Shown in pieces: positions 1 to 5,817 of a stretch of DNA of 5,817 nucleotides; positions within the stretch are counted from its first letter, which is position 1; the number at the start of each line of letters is the position of its first letter. Below the pieces are notes generated by a model, which saw only the letters and a list, made by a program, of their open reading frames with translations, made no database searches and had not been told where the DNA came from. The position numbers and the translations under genes are program-made. Origin of the DNA: Lachnospiraceae bacterium UBA3638 (GTDB lineage Bacteria; Bacillota; Clostridia; Lachnospirales; Lachnospiraceae); NCBI GenBank assembly GCA_002373595.1, contig DFKT01000109.1:1-5817 (forward strand), given 5' to 3'.

Positions 1-437
1 GCATATGCTATCTGGTTTACGAAGAACTCTCCGAAATTCTTGGAATATACTCTCGCCTTGGTCGCATCGACTACAGCAACTGCACTGTTGATCTGTACAT
101 CCATCTCGGATGCATTCTTCTCGACAGCCTTGAGCACATCGGAAAGCTTACCTACTCCGGAGGGCTCGATGAGAATCCTCTCGGGATGATAGGTCTCTAT
201 TACTTCCTTGAGTGAAGTTCCGAAATCTCCTACGAGACTGCAGCAGATACATCCGGAATTCATCTCCTTGATCTCGATACCGGACTCCTGCAGGAATCCT
301 CCGTCTATTCCGATCTCACCGAATTCATTCTCGATAAGTACAGTGCCGCTTCCGGGAAGTGCTTCCGCAAGAAGCTTCTTGATCAGAGTGGTCTTGCCCG
401 CTCCGAGGAAACCGGATACCACATCTATCTTGGTCAT
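1..437 (-). CDS. CobW/COG0523-family (G3E) P-loop GTPase, N-terminal part, cut by window edge
   Basis: My translation of the complement gives 145 complete codons starting MTKIDVVSGFLGAGKTTL and still open at position 1, so the C-terminal part is missing. Visible motifs are the Walker A loop GFLGAGKT (residues 9-16), the switch-like ENEFGEIGID (36-45), the metal-binding CxCC motif GCICC (Cys63, Cys65, Cys66) and the Walker B-type ILIEPSG (88-94). This order is diagnostic for the CobW/COG0523 branch of G3E GTPases, which are thought to insert or deliver metals such as zinc or cobalt to client proteins in the cytoplasm. The NKxD guanine-specificity motif and the C-terminal CobW domain would lie outside the window. 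The ATG at 437 has a good GAAGGAG site 7 nt upstream. The gene lies 71 nt downstream of aspS in the same direction, separated by a hairpin, so co-transcription is possible but unproven. The metal and client cannot be read from this fragment; no Zur-like box was seen upstream. Confidence 0.93.
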   Translation of the reverse strand, partial: MTKIDVVSGFLGAGKTTLIKKLLAEALPGSGTVLIENEFGEIGIDGGFLQESGIEIKEMNSGCICCSLVGDFGTSLKEVIETYHPERILIEPSGVGKLSDVLKAVEKNASEMDVQINSAVAVVDATKARVYSKNFGEFFVNQIAY

Positions 438-444
438 GATCTTT

Positions 445-451
445 CTCCTTC
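445..451 (-). promoter_or_regulatory. Ribosome binding site of the CobW-family GTPase gene
   Basis: On the minus strand GAAGGAG stands 7 nt before the ATG at 437. It fixes the start, which also places the P-loop at the usual distance from the N-terminus for this family. Confidence 0.8.
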
Positions 452-455
452 TATC

Positions 456-508
456 AAAAAACTATCATCATTACTTTGCCGGCACCGGAGGGCCGGCATT
501 GTAAAGTA
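456..508 (-). terminator. GC-rich hairpin followed by a detached T6 run, possible weak terminator after aspS
   Basis: Immediately after the aspS stop, the minus strand can form a 7-bp stem TGCCGGC/GCCGGCA (498-492 with 483-477) closing an 8-nt loop. A further 5-bp outer stem (TACTT at 508-504 with AAGTA at 476-472) is separated from it by a 5-nt bulge at 503-499. A T6 run lies at 461-456, 10 nt beyond the outer stem, and is flanked by direct repeats of GATAG. A standard intrinsic terminator has the T-run directly after the stem, so this may be only a partial terminator, or a structure that protects the 3' end of the operon mRNA. I saw no convincing -35/-10 pair for the downstream gene in this 71-nt gap. 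Confidence 0.35.
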
Positions 509-2242
509 TCAATCTCTTACCTTGATATGAACCTCACGAAGCTGCTGCTCGGTGACGGTTCCGGGTGCTCCCATCATTACATCCTGTGCATTTCCGTTCA
601 GAGGGAATGCGATGATATCTCTGATGGACTCCTCTCCCTTTATGAGCATGATCATACGATCTACTCCGGGAGCCATTCCTGCGTGCGGAGGTGCTCCGAA
701 CTGGAATGCGGTATAGAGTGCTCCGAACTTAGCTTCAAGTACGGACTTGTCATATCCTGCGATCTCGAATGCTTTCTGCATGATCTCGTAGTCATGGTTT
801 CTTACGGCTCCCGATGAAAGCTCTACGCCGTTGCATACGATGTCATACTGATATGCGAGGATCTCAAGAGGATCCTTTTCATTGAGTGCCTTAAGTCCGC
901 CCTGAGGCATTGAGAACGGGTTGTGAGTGAAGTCTATCTTCTTCTCTTCCTCGTTGTACTCAAACATCGGGAAGTCTACTATATAGCAGAACTTAAAGGT
1001 GTTCTTGTCGATGAGCTCAAGGTTCTCACCGAGCCAGGTACGGATCTGTCCTGCAAAGCTCTCAACAACCTTGATGTTGTCGCAGATGAAGAATATGGTC
1101 TCTTTATTCTTGATGCCTGAGATCTTCTCAAGCTCTGCTCTCTTTTCATCATCGAGGAATTTCGCGATGGGTCCCTTGTACTCGCCGTCATTTAAAGTGA
1201 GATATCCGAGTCCCTTCATTCCGACTTCCTCGGTCGCAAACTTCAGAGACTTCTCAAAGAATGACTTCGGTCTGCCGTCACAGTTTGCAACGATCCCGCG
1301 TACGGGCTTGCCCTTGAAAAGAGGGAAATCGATTCCTGCGAAGAAATCGGTAAGGTCTATTATCTCAAGAGGATTACGAAGGTCGGGCTTGTCGGTACCG
1401 TACTTGAGCATCGACTCTCTGTAAGGGATCCTGGGGAAAGGAACGTCCGTGATCTCCTTGTCGGTAAACTCCTTGAAGGTATCATAGAGAACTCTCTCGC
1501 CGACTTTGAGGACATCCTCCTGCTCAGCGAAGGACATCTCGAAGTCGAGCTGATAGAACTCTCCGGGTGATCTGTCCTGACGCGCATCCTCATCTCTGAA
1601 GCAGGGTGCGATCTGGAAGTACTTATCAAATCCGGACACCATGAGGAGCTGTTTGAACTGCTGAGGTGCCTGGGGAAGTGCGTAGAAAGATCCCTTATGT
1701 TTACGGCTGGGGACGAGATAGTCTCTTGCTCCCTCGGGTGATGAAGCGGTAAGTATGGGAGTCTGGATCTCGGTGAATCCCATCTCCTCCATCTTCTTTC
1801 TGAGATATGAAATGATCTTGGAACGAAGGACGATGTTGTTATGCATCTCTCTGTTACGAAGATCGAGATATCTGTACTTAAGTCTTACATCCTCTCTGGT
1901 AGCGAGGGATTCTGAGATCTCAAAAGGAAGTCTCTGTGTGCACTTTCCGAGAGTCTCGATCTCGGATACATGTACCTCGATAAGACCGGTACCCAGCTTC
2001 TTGTTAACGGTCTCCTCGTCACGCTTCTTAACTTCTCCGGTAGCGGATATTACGGTCTCCTTCTGGATACCTTTCAGCATACTGTCGTCATGAACGACGA
2101 GCTGAGTGATACCGTAATGATCGCGAAGGTCTACGAAGAGTACTCCGCCGTGATCTCTTATCGTATCTATCCATCCGGCGAGCTTTACCTTCTCGCCGAT
2201 GTTAGCCTCTCTTAATTCGTCACAGTTGTGTGTTCTGTACAT
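509..2242 (-). CDS. aspS: Aspartyl-tRNA synthetase (bacterial type, class IIb), probably non-discriminating
   Basis: Encodes 577 residues, a normal length for bacterial AspRS (E. coli about 590). The enzyme activates aspartate with ATP and charges tRNA(Asp) in the cytoplasm. Domains in order: an N-terminal OB-fold anticodon-binding domain (about 1-105); the class II catalytic core with motif 1 around GFTEIQTP (155-162), the loop SPEGARDYLVPSR (168-180), the aspartate-site QxFK (194-197) and motif 2 FRDED (215-219); an inserted GAD domain (about 300-400); and motif 3 with PGVDR (525-529). His31 in RDHGG matches the residue linked to tRNA(Asn) recognition in Pseudomonas aeruginosa AspRS, where discriminating E. 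coli AspRS has Leu. This, with gatCAB directly upstream, suggests a non-discriminating enzyme that also makes Asp-tRNA(Asn). The motif 2 loop reads DRSPGEF, one residue longer than DRQPEF in E. coli. The ATG at 2242 has AAAGGAA 8 nt upstream, and the gene starts 18 nt after gatB. Confidence 0.97.
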   Translation of the reverse strand: MYRTHNCDELREANIGEKVKLAGWIDTIRDHGGVLFVDLRDHYGITQLVVHDDSMLKGIQKETVISATGEVKKRDEETVNKKLGTGLIEVHVSEIETLGKCTQRLPFEISESLATREDVRLKYRYLDLRNREMHNNIVLRSKIISYLRKKMEEMGFTEIQTPILTASSPEGARDYLVPSRKHKGSFYALPQAPQQFKQLLMVSGFDKYFQIAPCFRDEDARQDRSPGEFYQLDFEMSFAEQEDVLKVGERVLYDTFKEFTDKEITDVPFPRIPYRESMLKYGTDKPDLRNPLEIIDLTDFFAGIDFPLFKGKPVRGIVANCDGRPKSFFEKSLKFATEEVGMKGLGYLTLNDGEYKGPIAKFLDDEKRAELEKISGIKNKETIFFICDNIKVVESFAGQIRTWLGENLELIDKNTFKFCYIVDFPMFEYNEEEKKIDFTHNPFSMPQGGLKALNEKDPLEILAYQYDIVCNGVELSSGAVRNHDYEIMQKAFEIAGYDKSVLEAKFGALYTAFQFGAPPHAGMAPGVDRMIMLIKGEESIRDIIAFPLNGNAQDVMMGAPGTVTEQQLREVHIKVRD

Positions 2243-2250
2243 AATGCATC

Positions 2251-2257
2251 TTCCTTT
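2251..2257 (-). promoter_or_regulatory. Ribosome binding site of aspS
   Basis: AAAGGAA on the minus strand lies 8 nt before the aspS ATG inside the 18-nt gatB-aspS gap. A nearer ATG at 2249-2247 is in another frame and too close to the site to be used. Confidence 0.75.
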
Positions 2258-2260
2258 CGA

Positions 2261-3721
2261 TTATTTCTTAAGCTCGGCTTCGAGCATTTCCTTGACCATA
2301 CCGGGGTTGCACTTCCCTTTGAGTTCCTTCATGCAGGCTCCGACGAGGAATCCTATTGCCTTTTCCTTGCCGCTCTTATACTCGCTTACAGCCTGTTCGT
2401 TAGCAGCAATAACCTTTGCAACAGTCTCTGCGAGAGCGCCCGTGTCATTTGAAACTTCAAGTCCGTGCGATGCGATATACTCCTTAACATCGAGCACTTC
2501 TTCGCTTTTAACCATCTCCGTGAGTATATCTATTCCGTCCTGACGGTTTACTTTGCCGCCTTCAACCTCTTTGATGAGATACGACATCTGCTCCGCATCA
2601 AGTCCCGCATCTTCGAAGTCCATCGTTCCGTTGATATCTGCGCTGAGCTTCTTCATAACGCTCGCGAGATGAACGATGAGCCAGTTAGCGGAAGCCTTGG
2701 CGGTAGCGCCACCCTTTATCAAAGCTTCAAAGAAATCCGACTCAGGCTTAGATGCTACGAGTAGTCCCGCATCATATTCGGAAAGCCCGTACTCGGACAT
2801 GAATCTTTCTTTCTTGTCGGGAGCGAACTCGGGCATCCTGCTGCGACAGTCGTCTATATACTCTTCGCTCACGAGGATCTCCGGGATATCGGGTTCCGGG
2901 AAATATCTGTAATCCTGCGCATTTTCCTTGCTGCGCATTGCGGTACTCATCTTCTTGTCATCATTCCAGTGACGCGTCTCCTGAGTTACCTTGCCGCCGC
3001 TCTCGAGGAGATCGCACTGTCTCTCGTACTCTCCTGCGATAGCTCTCTCTATGGCACTGATGGAGTTGATATTCTTCATCTCGGTACGTGTACCGAACTC
3101 GGTCGTGCCTGCCTCTCTGATCGAAAGGTTTACATCCGCACGCATCGATCCTTCCTGCATCTTGCAGTCGGATATACCGAGATAAGTGAACATCATCCTG
3201 ATCTTTTCGAGATATGCCGCAACCTCTTCAGCCGATCTGAAATCAGGCTCGGAAACTATCTCAAGGAGAGGTACTCCGCAGCGGTTGTAATCGGGATAAG
3301 TCTCATTGCCGTACTCGGAGTGGATGAGCTTACCTGCATCCTCCTCCATATGCATCTCGTGGATGCGGATCTTCTTGGGTCCCTGTGAGGTCTCTATCTC
3401 CACATATCCGTCATGCGCTATCGGACGATAGAGCTGTGATATCTGATATGCCTTCGGCAGATCGGGATAGAAATAATTCTTACGATCGAAACGAGTCTGT
3501 CTCTCTATCTCACAGTTAAGTGCAAGTCCTGCTTTTACAGCATACTCGAGTACCTGTCCGTTGAATATCGGAAGCGTTCCGGGCATACCCGTGCAGACAG
3601 GGCAGCAATGCGTATTGGGCTCACCGCCGAACTGTGTCGTGCATGAGCAGAATATCTTGGACTTAGTGGAAAGTTCTACGTGGACTTCTAGTCCTATTAC
3701 CATTTCCCAGTTCCTGCTCAT
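2261..3721 (-). CDS. gatB: Asp-tRNA(Asn)/Glu-tRNA(Gln) amidotransferase subunit B
   Basis: Encodes 486 residues, close to S. aureus GatB (about 475). GatB is the tRNA-binding and kinase subunit of the cytoplasmic GatCAB complex: it phosphorylates the mischarged Asp- or Glu-tRNA side chain with ATP so that ammonia from GatA can amidate it. Visible family signatures are VIGLEVHVEL (8-17), the block DRKNYFYPDLPKAYQISQ (79-96), HMEEDAGK (124-131) with metal-binding acidic residues, and YRYFPEPD (271-278). The last 150 residues fit the helical tail plus YqeY-like tRNA-binding domain, with GKEKAIGFLVG at 451-461. Cys25, Cys27, Cys40 and Cys43 form a CxC...CxxC set near the N-terminus, a probable structural zinc site that S. 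aureus GatB lacks. The ATG overlaps the gatA stop by one base (TGATG) and has a strong GGAGGTG site, so the two genes are probably translationally coupled. Confidence 0.98.
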   Translation of the reverse strand: MSRNWEMVIGLEVHVELSTKSKIFCSCTTQFGGEPNTHCCPVCTGMPGTLPIFNGQVLEYAVKAGLALNCEIERQTRFDRKNYFYPDLPKAYQISQLYRPIAHDGYVEIETSQGPKKIRIHEMHMEEDAGKLIHSEYGNETYPDYNRCGVPLLEIVSEPDFRSAEEVAAYLEKIRMMFTYLGISDCKMQEGSMRADVNLSIREAGTTEFGTRTEMKNINSISAIERAIAGEYERQCDLLESGGKVTQETRHWNDDKKMSTAMRSKENAQDYRYFPEPDIPEILVSEEYIDDCRSRMPEFAPDKKERFMSEYGLSEYDAGLLVASKPESDFFEALIKGGATAKASANWLIVHLASVMKKLSADINGTMDFEDAGLDAEQMSYLIKEVEGGKVNRQDGIDILTEMVKSEEVLDVKEYIASHGLEVSNDTGALAETVAKVIAANEQAVSEYKSGKEKAIGFLVGACMKELKGKCNPGMVKEMLEAELKK

Positions 3722-5208
3722 CAGCCCACCTCCGGAAATTTCTTATGATGATCGGTCGCAAGCTGGAAAGCATGACCGGCATTGAGTACTTTGAGATCGC
3801 CGCCTGCAGGTCCTATGATCTGCGCTCCTATCGGCATATTCTGCGCATCAAATCCGCAGGGAACCGAGAGTCCGGGGAGTCCGGCAAGGTTGAGCGATAC
3901 GGTGAATATATCCGAGAGATACATCTTCATCGGATCGGAGAGCGACTCTCCTATCTTAGGAGCGGTCATCGGTGCGGTAGGACATACGATCACATCGCAG
4001 TTACCGAATGCACCTGCAAAACCGTCCATTATCATCTGTTTCATCTTGAGTGCTTTGTTGTAATATGCATCATAATATCCGGATGAAAGTACAAAGGTTC
4101 CGAGCATGATACGCTTCTTAACCTCCCCTCCGAAGCCCTCGCTTCTGGAGTTGATGAAGAGATCATCGATCGAGTCAGCTTCCTTTGCTCTGTATCCGTA
4201 CTTTACTCCGTCGAATCTCGAAAGGTTCGATGAAGCCTCTGCGGTAGCGATTATGTAGTATGTCGGTACCGCGAATCTTATGAAATCAAGGCTGATGGGA
4301 ACTGCGACAGCACCTGCGCTCTCGAGTTCCTTTATCATTCCCTTTACGCTTTCCTCTACCTTGGGATCTACGCCCTCTCCGAAGCACTCCGCGGGAACAC
4401 CTACTTTAAGTCCCTTTACATCTCCGTTAAGCGATGCGAGGAATCCGTTTTCATTTACTCCTTCAGCACCGCTTGCAAATGCGGCGTTGGAAGTGGAGTC
4501 GTTTACATCTCCTCCGCTTATGACATCCATCACTGCAGCGCAGTCTCTGACATCCTTTGCGATGGGTCCGATCTGATCAAGACTCGATGCATATGCGATG
4601 AGTCCGTATCTGGATACAGCACCGTAGCTGGGCTTGAATCCTGTTACACCGCAGTATGATGCAGGCTGTCTGATACTTCCTCCGGTATCGGATCCGAGAG
4701 TGACTACCGCTTCACATGCAGCAACCGCAGCGGCGGCTCCGCCTGACGATCCTCCGGGTACTTTGCCGGTATCCCAAGGATTCTTAACAGGTCCGTAGAC
4801 AGAAGTCTCGGAAGTAGAACCCATTGCAAACTCATCCATGTTGAGTTTACCGGTTACTACCATTCCTGCGTCTCTAACCTTGGAAACAGCAGTCGCATCA
4901 AAAGCAGGCTTATAACCCGTGAGTATCTTGGATGCACAGGTGGTAAGCATTCCTTTGGTGCTGATATTGTCCTTTATTCCAATGGGTACTCCTGCAAGAG
5001 GGGACTTGGAATCTCCTGCATCTATGAGTTTCTGGATCCTGTCTGCTTCTTTGTCAGACAGTTCCTTATCGAAATCGGTATATGCGTTTACTTTTGCATC
5101 TGTCTTTTCTTTGGCTGCACTTACGGCATCGAGTGCTTCCCTGACCGATATCTCTTTTGCTTTGATCTTCTCTCCAAGTTCGAGAGCGGTGAGTTTCATC
5201 AATTCCAT
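3721..5208 (-). CDS. gatA: Asp-tRNA(Asn)/Glu-tRNA(Gln) amidotransferase subunit A (glutaminase)
   Basis: Encodes 495 residues, a normal length for GatA (S. aureus about 485). GatA hydrolyses glutamine and channels the ammonia to GatB in the GatCAB complex. It is an amidase-signature protein: the Ser-cisSer-Lys triad is visible as Lys79 (GVPIGIKDN), Ser154 (PGGSSGG) and Ser178 (SDTGGSIRQP), at the same residue numbers as S. aureus GatA. Other conserved blocks are GKLNMDEFAMGS (120-131), the SSLDQIGP stretch after 207, and SRSEGFG followed by the LSSGYYDAYY block. All catalytic residues are intact. The first ATG (5208) has AAAGGA about 10 nt upstream. An in-frame ATG at 5199 (Met4) has only a weak GGA nearby, so 5208 is preferred but the start is uncertain by three codons. 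It follows gatC by 30 nt and overlaps gatB by one base. Confidence 0.98.
   Translation of the reverse strand: MELMKLTALELGEKIKAKEISVREALDAVSAAKEKTDAKVNAYTDFDKELSDKEADRIQKLIDAGDSKSPLAGVPIGIKDNISTKGMLTTCASKILTGYKPAFDATAVSKVRDAGMVVTGKLNMDEFAMGSTSETSVYGPVKNPWDTGKVPGGSSGGAAAAVAACEAVVTLGSDTGGSIRQPASYCGVTGFKPSYGAVSRYGLIAYASSLDQIGPIAKDVRDCAAVMDVISGGDVNDSTSNAAFASGAEGVNENGFLASLNGDVKGLKVGVPAECFGEGVDPKVEESVKGMIKELESAGAVAVPISLDFIRFAVPTYYIIATAEASSNLSRFDGVKYGYRAKEADSIDDLFINSRSEGFGGEVKKRIMLGTFVLSSGYYDAYYNKALKMKQMIMDGFAGAFGNCDVIVCPTAPMTAPKIGESLSDPMKMYLSDIFTVSLNLAGLPGLSVPCGFDAQNMPIGAQIIGPAGGDLKVLNAGHAFQLATDHHKKFPEVG
3727..3733 (-). promoter_or_regulatory. Ribosome binding site of gatB inside the gatA 3' end
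   Basis: GGAGGTG on the minus strand is the best Shine-Dalgarno match in the window. It sits within the last codons of gatA (Glu-Val-Gly), with GGAGG 7 nt from the gatB ATG. With the TGATG stop/start overlap this supports reinitiation and balanced production of the two subunits. Confidence 0.85.
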
Positions 5209-5218
5209 TTTCTTTTGA

Positions 5219-5224
5219 TCCTTT
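5219..5224 (-). promoter_or_regulatory. Ribosome binding site of gatA
   Basis: AAAGGA on the minus strand lies 10 nt before the ATG at 5208. The spacing is on the long side. It is still a better match than anything serving the alternative ATG at 5199. Confidence 0.6.
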
Positions 5225-5238
5225 AAACTTTAGTCTGC

Positions 5239-5523
5239 TTATTCGACAGTCTTGGGCACGATGGGTGTCTCGTCAGTATGCTCGGGGCTGTTAGCCAGGA
5301 GCTCTGCTCTGTCCGCAGACGGCTTTATCTCATCGACTCTCATGACATTGGTAAGTGCGCCGACCTTAGTATCGACGGACGCCGTATCGACCGATGAATT
5401 GATCTCATCCATATATCCGATGATCTGTGTGAGGCTCCCGCATACCGACTCTATCTCATCCTCAGAGATCCCCAGTCTGGAGAGCTGTGCGACGTACTGC
5501 GCCGTCTCTTTAGTTATTACCAT
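5239..5523 (-). CDS. gatC: Asp-tRNA(Asn)/Glu-tRNA(Gln) amidotransferase subunit C
   Basis: Encodes 94 residues, the usual size for GatC, a small non-catalytic subunit that wraps round GatA and stabilises its contact with GatB. The N-terminal helix pattern (AQYVAQLSRLGISEDEIE, 8-25) matches the family's VxxLARLxLxExE-type start. The C-terminal half carries the typical segment NVMRVDEIKPS (59-69), then the LLANSPEHTDETPIVPKTVE tail, which corresponds to the usual xxNAPExxxxxxxVPKVVE ending. It is the first protein gene of the operon, with 30 nt to gatA, and starts only 27 nt after the predicted 3' end of rnpB. The ATG at 5523 is preceded by GGAGG 4 nt upstream. GatC sequences vary, but the context with gatA and gatB leaves little doubt. 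Confidence 0.97.
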   Translation of the reverse strand: MVITKETAQYVAQLSRLGISEDEIESVCGSLTQIIGYMDEINSSVDTASVDTKVGALTNVMRVDEIKPSADRAELLANSPEHTDETPIVPKTVE

Positions 5524-5527
5524 AGTT

Positions 5528-5532
5528 CCTCC
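5528..5532 (-). promoter_or_regulatory. Ribosome binding site of gatC
   Basis: GGAGG on the minus strand lies 4 nt before the gatC ATG, a rather short spacing. It is inside the 27-nt gap between the RNase P RNA 3' end and gatC, so there is no room for a separate promoter within the gap itself. Confidence 0.75.
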
Positions 5533-5550
5533 AAAAGCTAAGTCTTGTAT

Positions 5551-5817
5551 GAGTGGGACTGTAAGCCGGGTTATGTCCTAGTCGTAAGACCGAGGCATAC
5601 ATCTATCTAGGGCGAACGTTACCGCTCGTCTCAAGCAACCTACCTGAAAACGGCCGGGCCGGCCTTAGTTTTCTGTTTGGTCTTGCTCCGGATGGGGTTT
5701 GCACGTCTCCGCATGTTACCACACGGAAGGTGGTCTCTTACACCGCCTTTTCACCCTTACCGCTTGCGCGGCGGTTTTTTTCTGTTGCACTGTCCCGGGA
5801 GTCGCCTCCGCCGGACG
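5551..5817 (-). ncRNA. rnpB: RNase P RNA, bacterial type A, 3' part (5' end outside the window)
   Basis: The complement reads as the 3' two-thirds or so of a type A RNase P RNA, the catalytic RNA that removes 5' leaders from precursor tRNAs. In order along the RNA: a P9-like hairpin GGAG-GCGA-CTCC with a GNRA loop; the conserved CAGTGCAACAGA; a short P12 hairpin CCGC-GCAA-GCGG; GGTAAGGGTGAAAAGG, shared almost exactly with E. coli; the P13/P14 arms with GGTAACA; the P15 strand CCGGAGCAAGACCAAA; a P16/P17 arm closed by GAAAAC/GTTTTC; the L15 GGT at 5644-5642 expected to pair with the tRNA CCA end; GGTTGCTTGAG; CCTAGATAGATG; and the 3' block ACATAACCCGGCTTA (5576-5562). The terminal AGTCCCACTC is probably the 3' strand of P1, whose partner is off the window; the exact 3' end near 5551 is estimated. 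P15-P17 arms identify type A rather than Bacillus type B. No terminator separates it from gatC. Confidence 0.96.

Noticed and set aside
208..504. Open frame on the + strand opposite the CobW-family gene start, 98 codons.
   Set aside because: The translation is low in complexity (rich in Ser, Pro and Ile) and covers a clearly coding minus-strand P-loop region; it is an antisense shadow.
472..508. TTTACA (506-501 on the minus strand) as a possible -35 box for the GTPase gene.
   Set aside because: No TATAAT-like element lies 16-18 nt downstream; that position is inside the GC-rich hairpin.
2969..3388. Long open frame on the + strand opposite gatB, about 139 codons.
   Set aside because: It lies wholly within gatB on the other strand, has no good ribosome binding site, and its translation has no recognisable family. 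The same holds for the + strand frame at 999-1424 opposite aspS and other overlapping frames.
5239..5550. T-box or other riboswitch leader before gatCAB-aspS.
   Set aside because: The space between rnpB and gatC is only 27 nt, and no T-box sequence or antiterminator is present. Any leader would have to lie upstream of rnpB, outside the window.
5760..5777. On the + strand, CCGCTTGCGCGG followed by CGG and a T7 run looks like an intrinsic terminator.
   Set aside because: No + strand gene ends here. The hairpin is P12 of the RNase P RNA read from the other strand, and the T-run is the complement of the A-rich stretch after CAACAG.

Overview
The window looks like a chromosomal housekeeping segment from a Gram-positive anaerobe of the Clostridia (Bacillota), possibly Lachnospiraceae-like. 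The reasons are a moderate GC content, strong AGGAGG-like ribosome binding sites before every gene, a GatCAB amidotransferase, and a type A RNase P RNA (Bacilli normally carry type B). The placement is an inference and is not certain below class. All genes lie on the minus strand, so the text below reads from high to low coordinates.

Region 5817-5551 is the 3' part of the RNase P RNA gene (rnpB); its 5' end lies beyond the window. It is followed after 27 nt, with no visible terminator, by gatC (5523-5239), gatA (5208-3721), gatB (3721-2261) and aspS (2242-509). The gaps are 30 nt (gatC-gatA), a 1-nt TGATG overlap (gatA-gatB) and 18 nt (gatB-aspS), so these four genes almost certainly form one operon, perhaps read through from rnpB. 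After a 71-nt gap with a GC-rich hairpin, a CobW/COG0523-type P-loop GTPase gene begins at 437 and runs off the window at position 1.

The cluster has a coherent theme of tRNA maturation and charging. RNase P trims tRNA 5' ends. AspRS charges tRNA(Asp) and, if non-discriminating, also mischarges tRNA(Asn) with aspartate. GatCAB amidates Asp-tRNA(Asn), and usually Glu-tRNA(Gln), to the correct aminoacyl-tRNA. AspRS has His31 at a position linked to non-discriminating specificity, which agrees with its place next to gatCAB.

This is mainly an ordinary core-gene region. I found no new defence, mobile or regulatory system, no CRISPR array, no tRNA gene and no insertion sequence. The points most worth checking are the rnpB-gatCAB-aspS linkage, the tRNA specificity of AspRS, and the very short P12 helix of the RNase P RNA.
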